Shown piece by piece: positions 54,556-64,000 of a stretch of 64,000 bases of DNA. The notes beneath the pieces are model-generated. The model had not been told where the DNA came from, made no database searches, and saw only the letters and a program-made list of their open reading frames with translations. The DNA comes from Anadara kagoshimensis (taxonomy: Eukaryota > Mollusca > Bivalvia > Arcoida > Arcidae), in contig CM037857.1 in the NCBI GenBank assembly GCA_021292105.1, positions 29,622,371 through 29,686,370 on the forward strand. Reading direction: 5' to 3'. Within the stretch, counting starts at the first letter, position 1. Each line of letters starts with the position of its first letter. A program made the position numbers and the translations under genes.

Positions 54556-56748
54556 TATTCAAGTTAATAAAAAAAATGATGTGTTTTTATCACATTGTCA
54601 TTTTTTATAGCAATTTTGATTCATGAAGTTAATTAAACCCTGATATGTTAATTACTGGAATTTTTTTAATTAATGGCCCGCTTTTATGACTGGCAGTAAT
54701 ATTACTTTAAAGCCATCCATATTCATGTCATTGTATTTCCTCAAGTACTTTTATATAAGTCAAAGTTGATGCCAAAACAACTACACCCTTGCCCTTGTTT
54801 TAGAACCTTGATTCTCATTGTAATTAATTTGAAATAAATTACAGAACAAAAAACTGAAAAACTAAAAAAAAAATTGAATTTCATTAAGGACAGATATTTT
54901 TTAAATTCTTTGTCCAAGGTAAGTAACCTTTCTCTTTCTGATCTTGAAACTTGACTGTAATAAAATTGTTAAGTTTAAAGAGTGGGAAAAAGCTCAGAAA
55001 TATGCATAGATTACTTGAAGCCATTACAAAGAGATACATAGAGTTAGTTCCCTTGAAAACTATTGCCATCATTACACACTGAATAGGTAAATTTTCATCT
55101 TTGTTTTTCCCCTTTTTGGGGGATGGAGAGAAAAAGACAATTAGACATGAAATGGCCATGTTTTTGGCACATTTTTACAGTGAGAAAAAGAATCATACAC
55201 TATTATTTGTAAAAGATCAGTTTTTCTGCTCATTCTTGATAAAATCATTACAGACAAGGCTTACACTTTTGTTCAGAAAAGATTATCTTGCAGTCATTGA
55301 CATATGCTAGTTCATGGTAATGTAATATTCTTTATTTTCAAATAATACTTTAAATGTAATAAAAAAATAATCTTTTAAGTAGCAATTCTTCCTGGAAAAA
55401 TATAGATACATTTAAGTATCTTGATGGTTCATAAGTAGCACACAGAACTGTGTAGGCGAACGATTGTTCTTTCTGGCTTTGACTTTGTGTTCCATGTAAA
55501 ATAGCATAACAATTTTATATATTGGAAATCAGATTAGTTGTTCATTTCGCTGTAGATCTCATCGTTCATTTCGCTGGATCTTAAGATTAAGCTTAAAGTA
55601 ATTACCTTTTATGATCTTTCCTTTTAATTACACACATTCAGAACCATTTTGTTGTGAGCAAAGAACATGGCACATTGCTGAAAATGACGGAGGATATATA
55701 ATTGAAATTTTGTGTTTTATGAAAATTGATTAATCATCACTCATTTGTACATAAACAGTTTTTGTGTGTATGTGGTTTCTTTAATGAATAAATTTATAAA
55801 GTCTTGAGTTCACAAGTAATGTAATTTTTTTTAGAAATAGGGCAATTCAACCAGATTTAGTTTGTGCTTTTGGCAGGCTTTATAATTGTCAAATATTCAA
55901 CATTAATGTAATATAGAAATTGATTAAGTTGTTATTCAGAGAAAAAAATATTAAGAATAAATTTAGATCCTATACACCAGAAGGAATAAATTCAACTCAT
56001 TTGAAAAGACCATATGTTTTCTTTCATTATCACACCAGGGTTGTGACACAGCTTACAAATTAAGTCCTAATACCATAGCAAATAGAATCATCTTAATTAG
56101 TTTGTTTTCATTCATTTTTATCCCCTGCGTTTTAAGGAAAAAGTGACGTATGAAATTCAAAGTTACATCTGTCTATCCAGACACTTCATGTCAGCAGTTA
56201 TTCTCCAAAATTATGCAACTTGGTGCAAAGCATCAACATTAATAGAACATGCACATATCGTTAACCAGAGTTGGTTTGCTCATTTTCATGGGAGTTATGG
56301 CACTATGAACATTAGTGCAAATCACAAAAATACCAACTGGCTCCAGGGGATCCTAATTCACTGAAGTTGCTTATTCTGTCTTACTCCAGAGATGTCGCGT
56401 TTTAGTCACTGCAGTTAAGCCACAAGTTCAGTACTCATAAATACTCTTACCATATGATACATGTACTTTTAACCTGAAAATGATTAAATTCTTTTTTGAT
56501 AGATTTTAAGATTGACTTCCTTTGAACCTTTTAATGAGTTTTTAATTTTGACTGAAAAAACTTTAAAATGAATATTTTTTGTGAAAAATATTTTCTCAAA
56601 AATTTTCTATAGAATTTAATCGGGGAAATCTTACTGATTAAAGTTGTCAAATTTAAGAGTGCATTTTCTTTAACATTTAATGAACAGTTTCTGTTCTCAT
56701 TTTCTAGACTCTGCACAAAGTCAAATGATGGGCTAAATAACTGACTTT
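54556..56748. other. 2.2 kb without recognised gene
   Basis: AT-rich. A gtaagt donor at 54919 has no credible exon upstream. Frames at 54884-55310 on both strands are composition-driven. 56115-56360 (atcccctgcgttttaaggaa, tccaaaattatgcaacttgg) resembles a dispersed mollusc repeat, not a protein. Confidence 0.4.
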
Positions 56749-56750
56749 TA

Positions 56751-56934
56751 CAGTAAAACATGAATATAACGAACATGCTTTACAACAAATAGACAATAAG
56801 AATTCAAATATTGGGGCCCGATCGCTTCTCTATATAAGTCTGTTTATAACAGTATAATGAAGTCGCTTTTTAATGAAGTTAAAAATACAGTCCACCAGGG
56901 CTTCCTTATAAATGTGTTTTACTGTACTATGAGG
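56751..56934. mobile_element. 184-bp TA-flanked MITE, M3-like ends
   Basis: The left end cagtaaaacatgaatataac and right end aaatgtgttttactg are inverted, TA at 56749-56750 and 56935-56936. The ends begin cagtaaaac as in M3, but the interior (gaacatgctttacaacaaat, taatgaagtcgc) differs, so it is a separate family of the same pogo-like type (inferred). Confidence 0.75.
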
Positions 56935-57151
56935 TCACAAAACATACAAACCAGTAATGTCTAATTTGGACTAGTCATTTTCTATTTGGTTCCTTTTTCC
57001 CGTCTCCCGAGTGAGAAGTTTGAATTATCATGATGCTATTTTCAGTTTGGTTAAAGGCCAAAAATCTGTCCATAACTATTTAAAAACTTGATTTTTTGTT
57101 GATTTAGAAATATGATAGAACTTTCTTTAATAACATAAAACACATTTTCTG

Positions 57152-57660
57152 CATGGGCCTGAGCCAAGTGGCTAAAACAAATGTTTACAGGTCACAGCGA
57201 CTCTCACCACCTAGGTTCAAATCCCACTTCAATTATCCTATTTGTATATTTATAGCCATCTGTTGTCTACATAATACAAACGAAACTCCAACCAAAACGA
57301 AGGGAACCAAAGTCGCAGAGTCAGGTCTAAAGTGCATGGTTACACAGGTCACAGCGTCTTTTACTATGATGGTTTCAATCCCTGTTGTGTTGTCTATTGT
57401 GAGAAAGTGTGCCAGGCCACTGCCAAAAATTGGTGGTTTTCTGTGGGTCCTCACAGGTCACTGCTAAAGATTGGTGGTTTTCTGAGGATCCTGTCAGGTC
57501 ACTGCTAAAGATTGGTGGTTATTGGGGAGTCCTGTCTGTCAAGTCACTAAGAAATTGTTAGTTTTCTGTGGGTCCTCAAGTTCCTCTTTACCATCTCAGG
57601 ACTGACGGCCTCTATATAAGTGAACAAACCTTGACTGGGGTTGTTAAACATCATTACTCA
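57152..57660 (+). mobile_element. S1 SINE with two heads and a four-fold internal repeat
   Basis: The first head gggcctgagccaagtggcta with B box ggttcaaatcccac spans 57152-57230. A second head-like part (catggttacacaggtcacag, ggtttcaatccctg) spans 57327-57385. The body gtgagaaagtgtgccaggcc is followed by four units of about 41-45 bp (cactgctaaagattggtggt, tttctgaggatcctgtcagg) at 57418-57580. The tail is aaccttgactggggttgtta. Confidence 0.8.
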
Positions 57661-58282
57661 ATTCCACTCTATTCATCATATATATATCAGCTTGTTACAT
57701 TAACTCTTATAATTAATCTGTGAAATAAGTAATAAAAACAAGAGCTCATAAAATATTACCATATCGCAGACTTTGATGTAATGTATGGGAGATACAGCAA
57801 TCAATAAAAAAAGCTGAAAAATGCATGATCAAAGTTGAAATAATTTATCATTTTCATCATACAATTATTACCATATATGGCACATCAAAAACTGGTGGCA
57901 ATAATTCTTTATAGAGTATAAACTATAAAAAAGGCAAGTTATTGATAGTTATATATAATTAATTTATAGATTGAGTCTGAGTGCGATGATCTGACTGCCA
58001 ATATAATCAAAACTGTATCACTATAAACATCTAAAACAGGTGAAGGTCATAAGGTTAAAGCTCATTGTGCATATAATTTATAGATGACGGCCGAGTTTGT
58101 TGATGTCTTTATAACATCTAAAATAGATCAGAGGTCAAGGTCACAAGGTTAGAGTTCATCACACATGGCATATATGGTTTGGTGGTGGGTGGTTCCAACA
58201 TCCGGCAGGTTGTATATTAGTTGGTCTCTGATTATTGAGTAGATGGATCCCTGTGGATACTGGTGCGGTGGTAATACAATTG
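57661..58282. other. No gene; ggtcaaggtcacaaggtt repeat
   Basis: gaaggtcataaggttaaagc (58041) and gaggtcaaggtcacaaggtt (58130) with cataatttatagatga-type flanks form two degenerate units of about 90 bp. Unclassified otherwise. Confidence 0.5.
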
Positions 58283-58464
58283 GTGAAGTAAGAAGATGAA
58301 CACCAACATCTAAACAATAGCAGTTTATTATAAGTAGTGATACTGGTCTAGCTTTGGGCTTGAAGTAGCTGATGAAGGCTACCCCAAGCCGAAAGTTAGA
58401 CCAGTCTCACTACTTATAATAAACTGCTATTGTTTAGATGTTGGTGTTCATCTCCTTACTTCAC
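58283..58464. repeat. Near-perfect 182-bp palindrome with hammerhead-like core in the loop
   Basis: gtgaagtaagaagatgaaca through agctttgggcttg pairs with the complement of 58387-58464 with only four or five differences over about 78 bp. The centre reads ctgatga (58369-58375), aggct-acccca-agcc, gaaa (58391-58394), the order of a hammerhead core with one extra A before stem II. Flanking aagtag and ctactt could form stem I. The cleavage-site U16.1-H17 pair is not satisfied cleanly. It may be the inverted repeat end of a Penelope-like element (inference). Confidence 0.6.
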
Positions 58465-59122
58465 ATGGCATATATGATGCAAGAAGGTGTGAGTTACTTC
58501 TTAAACTGAATGGAGATAAGGTCATATATATACATAAGGTTAAAGTTCAATGCATGCAGCATTTCATATATATGATATATTTGAAAATTCAGTTGATGAT
58601 ACAATAAAAATAATTTGATACATGAAAACAAATCCATTAAAGTATGGACAACCATTGTTTAATATTGGTGTCATAATTTATAGACAGCAATGGTAAAGCT
58701 GCCATAAAAGTGGATATTCTGTTTCCAATATCTAGGATAAGTAATCATAATGTAAAGAAAGACAGTATAGTTTGGCTCTTAAGAAAAGCGTGTTCTGATT
58801 TACGCGGAATTGATCAATGTCTGACCTAGATAAAGGAACATCCTTGATTTAACGCTACAGCAGATGATTATTCCGAGTAATCACCGATGACAACAACAGC
58901 TGATTCCAGTAGGGGGATTTCTATGATGCTAATTATTATTTCCGTTCCAACTTGGTGACAACTTCTGTTTTTTTATTAACTTCCTTTGGAAAATACTGTT
59001 ATTTTTAGCATACAGTTCTCTCTTTTTTTTCACCTGTTTTTGCTGGTTTTGTAAATGGTTACAAGTATGATAAAATGGTATGTATCTGCCTCTTTAATTC
59101 TTTGATGTATGTATTTTTTGTA
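58465..59122. other. No gene recognised
   Basis: AT-rich. gacgacaac-type and gattccagtagggggattt patches near 58890-58920 are slightly GC-richer. No frame or repeat. Confidence 0.45.
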
Positions 59123-59124
59123 TA

Positions 59125-59311
59125 CAGTAAAACCTCGATTCATCGCCACCATTTGTTCAGTCATATTTTGGCGTTATAAAGGGGTTTGGCGATAAATTGA
59201 GGGAGGCTCATAAAGAAAAACATAAACAAAATGGATTTTGGGACTTCAAAATAGTGTGGCGATAAGCGAGGTGGCAAAGTTATCGAGGGGCATTATAACG
59301 AGGTTTTACTG
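59125..59311 (+). mobile_element. M3 pogo-like MITE, reference copy
   Basis: The left end cagtaaaacctcg and right end cgaggttttactg are perfect 13-bp inverted repeats with TA at 59123-59124 and 59312-59313. Interior ttggcgttataaaggggttt, gcgataaattgagggaggct, aaatagtgtggcgataagcg. It is 187 bp and non-coding. TA duplication and the cagtaaaacctcg start fit pogo/Tigger-type elements. Confidence 0.85.
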
Positions 59312-59455
59312 TATTTCTTTCCTTAGCTAACTTTGGTCAAATATATGTTGCTCCTTTGGATATTTTTTGGAAAAAAATTTGGTCGAAGTACGACTATTGA
59401 GGAATTGTATTTCGAAATGGCTGTTTCATGCTGTAAAATTAACACTTGTATATAA

Positions 59456-59458
59456 TAT

Positions 59459-59488
<30 letters not shown>
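59456..59488. repeat. (TTTA)n microsatellite
   Basis: Eight ttta units. Confidence 0.9.
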
Positions 59489-59490
<2 letters not shown>

Positions 59491-59593
59491 TTGATTGTTT
59501 CGGAAAATGTCGGAAAATATAGGCATATAATGTTAGCCTGTCTGTTTCTTATTGTAACCCCCTTCCATTCCCACCCTTCCCCCTTAAATTCTA

Positions 59594-60062
59594 CAGAGAT
59601 GTGCAAAAAGAATTGGGTCACTCTGTAAAAGCCTTCTTTATTTCATATAAAACTATACATTTTTTGAAAACATTTTTTCTTGGTCAATTTCCTTGATGAT
59701 TTCACTGTTAAATTAGTTGAAGTTTTTCTGAAAAATAATTATTAGTTTTTTAATAAATAAACATTTTAAATTCAACATCATTTTTGAGGAAAAAAATTAA
59801 AATCTACTACAGAATCGTGCTTCACATGACAGTTGAAAATTACCATGTTGTTCACTTTATGTATTCTTGAATGTTATAAGACAGACAATATTTTGAAAAT
59901 TACTACAAGAAACTACAACTAATTTTGGATTTATCAGTGAAAATTTTATAATAATTGCCCAAGTGATAAACTTATAGGATTTTTTTTTTTACAAATATAT
60001 AGTTTTATATAAAATAAAGAAGGATTTCACACAAGTGACCGAATACATTTTGCACATTTCTG
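59594..60062. mobile_element. 469-bp non-autonomous Tc1-like element with about 65-bp inverted ends
   Basis: The left end cagagatgtgcaaaaagaat, tgggtcactctgtaaaagcc, ttctttatttcatataaaac matches the complement of 59998-60062 with about 10 differences. TA is at 59592-59593 and 60063-60064. tgtgcaaaa near the tip is a hallmark of Tc1-type ends. The AT-rich core has no transposase frame. Confidence 0.85.
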
Positions 60063-60064
60063 TA

Positions 60065-60606
60065 TGTAAAAATTAAAAATTTTGTATGAACTATTTTTCT
60101 CAGAAATGATCAAAATATCCAGTAAAAAAATCTGATAATTAAACAAGATTTGAATTTTTATATTAAATTTAATTTAAATTGACTTGGCTATATATTGTTC
60201 TCTACAAGAAATGATCGATTGAACAAGATTGAAATTTAAATTTAGTTTGATGTAGAATTTCCTTTTATTTGAAGCCATCACACACACACACTCGATAGAA
60301 TTACTTTTTTCAGAATTAAACCATCATACACTTACTATGAAGGAAATGTTATTGATCTCTGGAGTTGATAAAGCAGCAAGCTTTCTATTTTAGGAAATTT
60401 TCTGGTGAGAAAACTTGTTCAATACTGAAAAGAAAATAGATTGATTCTTTAATAAAGTCTGCTTAATCTGATTATTTCATTTCAACATATACTTGAATTT
60501 CCGAGACAAACAAAAACATCTTTTGTCCAACACGGAAATAAATATCTGCCTCATTGTTGTTGTTAACAAATGCATGCAAAGTGAATTATTAAATACATGT
60601 ATTAAA
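60065..60606. other. No gene recognised
   Basis: AT-rich; a short (CA)6 near 60280. No further structure. Confidence 0.45.
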
Positions 60607-60991
60607 CAGGGTTCGAGTCCTTAAATTTTGAGGTCTGCCCTAAAAAGACCCTAAAAAGTCCTTGAGTTTATCCTGAAAGCCCTATAAAGCCCTTGAATTT
60701 GGCTAGCTACGTGTCTGCATTTTGATATTAAATAGTTGCAAATAAACTGATAAAAAAATTTAATTAATTAATTAGTTATGTTAAAATGAACAATTTAAAG
60801 GTTCTGGGTCCTCCTGAATGGCCAACTTCAACCTCTACTTTAAGTGTTGTTACTATGGACAATTTTATTTATTTAATAATTTTTTTGCTAAAATTGTCCC
60901 TCTGATTAGACCTTAAAATTTGCAAATAAGACCCTGAAAAGACCCTAAAAAAGTCCTTAAACTTGGAGTGCAAATGTCTGTACGAACCTTG
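60607..60991. mobile_element. Element with cagggttcg / cgaaccttg ends
   Basis: The left end cagggttcgagtccttaaat and right end cttaaacttggagtgcaaat...gtacgaaccttg are inverted (cagggttcg core). The internal phrases gaccctaaaaagtccttga and gaccctaaaaaagtccttaa near the two ends are also related. The flanks ttaaa / taaaa are only 4 of 5, so it may be an older C5-type element. Confidence 0.6.
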
Positions 60992-61510
60992 TAAAAAAAA
61001 TTGTGTAATGTGTACACACACACACACATAAATGTATGCTCATACACATACATGTGCACACACAAAATGCACAAACACACATGTGTATGAAGGACCTCTA
61101 TTTGTTCTCTCGACTAAGATTTAAATATTGATGAAGAAGCCCAAAAATAACAGAATAAATTGATTTTAAATATATAGCTGTAAAAATAATTTTTGATTTG
61201 GAGTTATAGAATTTAATGGGGTTGGGTGGGTGGGGGGTTTAAGTAGGAAGTACTGTAGGTTGCAGGTGTGGTTTTGTTGAGTTGCATTAGTTTGGCGTCT
61301 GTGCCAACAAATCTGAAATTATAATCGAGTTTATGGGTTTTCATAACTTCATTTCTTACATTATAGAAAATTTTCACAGCCTTCAATCAATTTTATGCTT
61401 GTATTTATATAAATATTGGTTAAATTTTACTATAACGAATGAATTACAGTAGAAAACTGTATTTATAAACAAATATATCATGTCTTGTTGATTAAAAAAA
61501 GTGAACTGAA
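60992..61510. other. No gene; CA-rich patches
   Basis: (CA)8 at 61013-61029 and scattered acacaca to 61080. ggggttgggtgggtgggggg at 61217-61236 is a G-rich run. Confidence 0.5.
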
Positions 61511-61512
61511 TA

Positions 61513-61691
61513 CAATCAAACCTGTCTATAAAGGCCACCCTAGGGAACAAGTAAAAGTGGTTTTTATATACAGGTGGCCTTTATATACAGGTTCAAATAA
61601 TATGAATAAACCACAATTGGGATACAATTCTACTGGCCTTTATAAGCAGGTGTCCCTTATGTAGAGGTGGCCTTTAAGGCAGGTTGGACTG
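61513..61691 (-). mobile_element. M2 MITE, intact, inverted
   Basis: 179 bp, caatcaaacctgtctataaa to gccttt...ggcaggttggactg, TA on both sides. Reads as the complement of the 38968 copy. Confidence 0.85.
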
Positions 61692-61707
61692 TACTCTTAA
61701 AAATGAT

Positions 61708-61755
61708 CAACAATACAACCTTGATTCATTGCAGCTATTTATTCAGTCAGATTTT
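61708..61755 (+). mobile_element. M3 5' fragment
   Basis: acaaccttgattcattgcag, ctatttattcagtcagattt, tggcattat follow the first 50 bp of M3. It is cut off where the S2-derived array begins. Confidence 0.6.
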
Positions 61756-62530
61756 GGCATTATGTTATAGCAATGAGATGCCACCGGCTATCTAGATGAA
61801 GTTGCAGTGCACTCATAGGGAAGTAGCAGAATGTTTTCCCTTTTCAGTGCACTCAGTGGGAAGTAGCGAAATTTTTCCCTTTGCAGTGCACTCATGGGAA
61901 GTAGCAGAATTTTTTCCCTTTGCAGTGCATGGGAAGTAGCAGAATTTTTTCCCTTTGCAGTGCACTCATGGGAAGTAGCAGAATTTTTTCCCTTTGCAGT
62001 GCACTCATGGGAAGTAGCAGAATTTTTTCCCTTTGCAGTGCACTCAGTGGGAAGTAGCAGCATTTTTTCCCTTTGCAGTGCACTCAGTGGGAAGTAGCAG
62101 AATTTTTTCTTTTTGCAGTGCACTCATGGGAAGTAGCAGAATTTTTTCCCTTTGCAGTGCACTCATGGGAAGTAGCAGCACTTTTTACCTTTGCAGTGCA
62201 CTCATGGGAAGTAGCAGAATTTTTTCCCTTTGCAGTGCACTCAGTGGGAAGTAGCAGAATTTTTTCCCTTTGCAGTGCACTCAGTGGGAAGTAGCAGCAT
62301 TTTTTCCCTTTGCAGTGCACTCAGTGGGAAGTAGCAGCATTTTTTCTCTTTGCAGTGCACTCAGTGGGAAGTAGCAGCATTTTTTTCCATTGCATTGCAC
62401 TCATGGGAAGTAGCAGCATTTTTTCCATTTTAAGTGCACTCATGGGAAGTAGCAGCATTTTGTCCATTTTTAGTGTACTCATGGGAAGTAGCAGCATTTT
62501 GTCCATTTTTAGTGCACACATGGGCCTAAA
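61756..62530 (-). repeat. 39-41-bp array derived from the S2 SINE, about 18 copies
   Basis: The unit is tgcactcatgggaagtagca followed by gaattttttccctttgcag. On the minus strand it reads ctgcaaagg...aattctgctacttccc, the S2 segment seen at 29166-29200 (tgcaaaggtaaaaatttctg, ctacttcgcc). Just left, gagatgccaccggctatcta matches the adjoining S2 3' part, so the array grew inside an S2 copy lying on the minus strand. Open frames on both strands (61788-62588) are repeats. Confidence 0.85.
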
Positions 62531-64000
62531 ATGCCATTCTACCCATGCATCCACACCTTTAACTTTGATTTTCCTGCAAGACATGTGATCTCTGTATCTC
62601 TTGTTTCAAAGTAAAAGAAAAAGATACAGCTAACTTGTCCCTAAATGTCATAGTGTACTAAATTCCTTTGAAGTACTGGTAAATTTACATAGGTTCATAT
62701 GTAAGGCGTAAAATATCGGTATCGATAATTACTGATGATGTATCAATGTAGACTGCTGTAATGTCTTCGGGCTGGTATTATTATGGTAATACTGAGGTGG
62801 TAATCTTGTGAATTTTCCGCTAATTTGTAGACAGATGTTTCTTTCCAAACCTAATTATTGGTTTTTGTTTATGCTTAGAGATGTTTTTTTCAAATCAGAT
62901 TACAGTATATGTAGTATAGAACATCGATATCTCTATCAAATATCATTTACTTCAATGCCATGGATAATTTTCAAGTCAACATTTGTTCCCTGTCGGTTTT
63001 TCTCTACCAGCCTTTCAAATTCAATCAAATGCAACATTACTAAAACTAAAAATTAAAAGATAAAGTCTCGTTTACTGGGTGAAGCCAGACAATTTTTTAT
63101 CTTCGGAAAAAGAGAAACAAGGGATTTTCAATGTTTCAATGTAACATCGATACAGTTATAATACAGACGTGTCAAAAGTTTAACGAAGATGATTCAAAAC
63201 TTGTCCACCTAGTGGCCGAGATATGGATAACTTGTGACTGTAAAGCTGCCAGGATATTGGGAACCAGGGGCTAAACTGAGCTACTGAATTGGTACTAATT
63301 TATAAGCTTAGTGTTAAACTTTCGACAGGCCTGTACTTGTACTGTATTTAAGCTTTTCTGGGTTTAAACACTGAGTATATTGAGAAATTTTCACTCTTTA
63401 TTTCATTCTGGAGTAAATATGCGAGAGAAGCAAGACGTGAAAATAAACTTTGGTGAATATTTTTATTTTACCATTATATAATTCAATTGCATTGGCTTTT
63501 GACTATCACCTGATGATGTAAAAATAAAAATATGTGAAATAAAAATGTGTGAATTATTTTGAAATGGCAAATTTCATGAAAAAATAACTGATGCAAAAAA
63601 TTGACTGATTTAATGAACATGTCACCATGATTCTGTACTAAGTATTATTCCAGAAAATGAATAATATTAACAGGCTAAAGCAAATTGACTTTATTGCATA
63701 AAAAACTCTATAATGAATTCTTTTCTGATAATGGTTTTGATAGAACAAGCTACTTATTGGCAGTGTAAACTTCTAGAATTTATTAAAAAAGTTCAAGAAG
63801 ATTAGATCCAAAAGCTTGAATATTGTCTAAGTTGTGAGATAATGAGCAATTTATTTCAGCTAAATTTCCAGATGACATAATTTTTTATTGATATTAAAGT
63901 TTAATATGAAGTTTATATGCTACTTAAATTAATTCTCTGTTAGTGGTTTTGATCTGTTTAATTTGTGTGTGATAGATAATACATTGATGTTGACTTTTAA
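62531..64000. other. 1.5 kb without recognised gene
   Basis: AT-rich. The plus frame 62808-63056 is Phe/Ser/Ile-rich without motif. 63180-63300 (ccacctagtggccgagatat, ggaaccaggggctaaactga) is slightly GC-richer. No clear repeat. Confidence 0.45.

Noticed and set aside
54843..54918. Exon ending at a good gtaagt donor
   Set aside because: Upstream acceptors are A/T-rich and weak or followed by stops; the Lys-rich peptide is explained by A-runs.
55101..55310. 69-codon frame with Lys/Phe-rich sequence
   Set aside because: No recognisable domain, overlapped by a minus frame, composition-driven.
61788..62588. Six overlapping frames as a repeat-protein gene
   Set aside because: All follow the S2-derived 39-41-bp array; frames exist on both strands.

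Overview
This is AT-rich eukaryotic DNA with no operons, no long open frames and no complete protein-coding gene. The repeat complement points to a marine mollusc, most likely a bivalve. It includes tRNA-derived SINEs, one of them a V-SINE/RUDI-like copy, mollusc-type dispersed repeats, CAG-terminated and hAT-like elements, and pogo/Tc1-like miniature elements. The species call is inference; everything structural below was read directly from the bases. The only host-gene candidate is an 84-nt exon-like segment at 18329-18412 (+), so much of the window may be intronic or intergenic.

Layout. 1-9 kb: palindromes, SINE copies and a MITE with a perfect 28-bp inverted repeat at 3679-3878. 9-10.4 kb: a 50-nt minimal hammerhead ribozyme candidate on the minus strand (9233-9282) and a nested transposon (a CAG-terminated element inside a 179-bp MITE). 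11-17.2 kb: two tandem arrays grown from pieces of one SINE family, including a 5.2-kb, 34-bp satellite lying between the SINE's A-box side and its final B box. 18.3 kb: the exon candidate. 19.4-21 kb: a 22-bp satellite. 23.4-27.2 kb: a 44-bp array, a CAG-terminated element and a direct segmental duplication. 28-33 kb: SINEs, a 240-bp MITE family and a CpG-dense patch near 30.4 kb. 34.9-42.5 kb: several short-period arrays, one transposase-derived fragment (35.5-35.7 kb) and palindromes. 43-49 kb: a 695-bp hAT-like element with perfect 8-bp target duplications. 50-54 kb: a 23-bp array and a MITE-derived 60-bp array split by a V-SINE. 56-62.5 kb: pogo/Tc1-like elements, a near-perfect 182-bp palindrome with a hammerhead-like core, and a 39-bp array derived from a second SINE family.

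Family names used here (local labels): S1 = SINE whose head resembles a Leu/Ser-type tRNA (ggcctyggtggccgagtgg); S2 = SINE with head ggtagctcagttggtagag; M2 = 179-bp TA-flanked MITE (cagtccaacctgccttaaa); M3 = 187-bp TA-flanked pogo-like MITE (cagtaaaacctcg); MT1 = 240-bp MITE (taggtaaacaacattgacc); R = dispersed repeat with gagatatctctgtcttacac; C5 = elements with CAG...CTG ends and 5-bp target duplications.

Recurring theme: at least six tandem arrays or expansions here are internal segments of S1, S2 or M3, still sitting in or beside the parent element. Dispersed elements appear to be seeding the local satellites.
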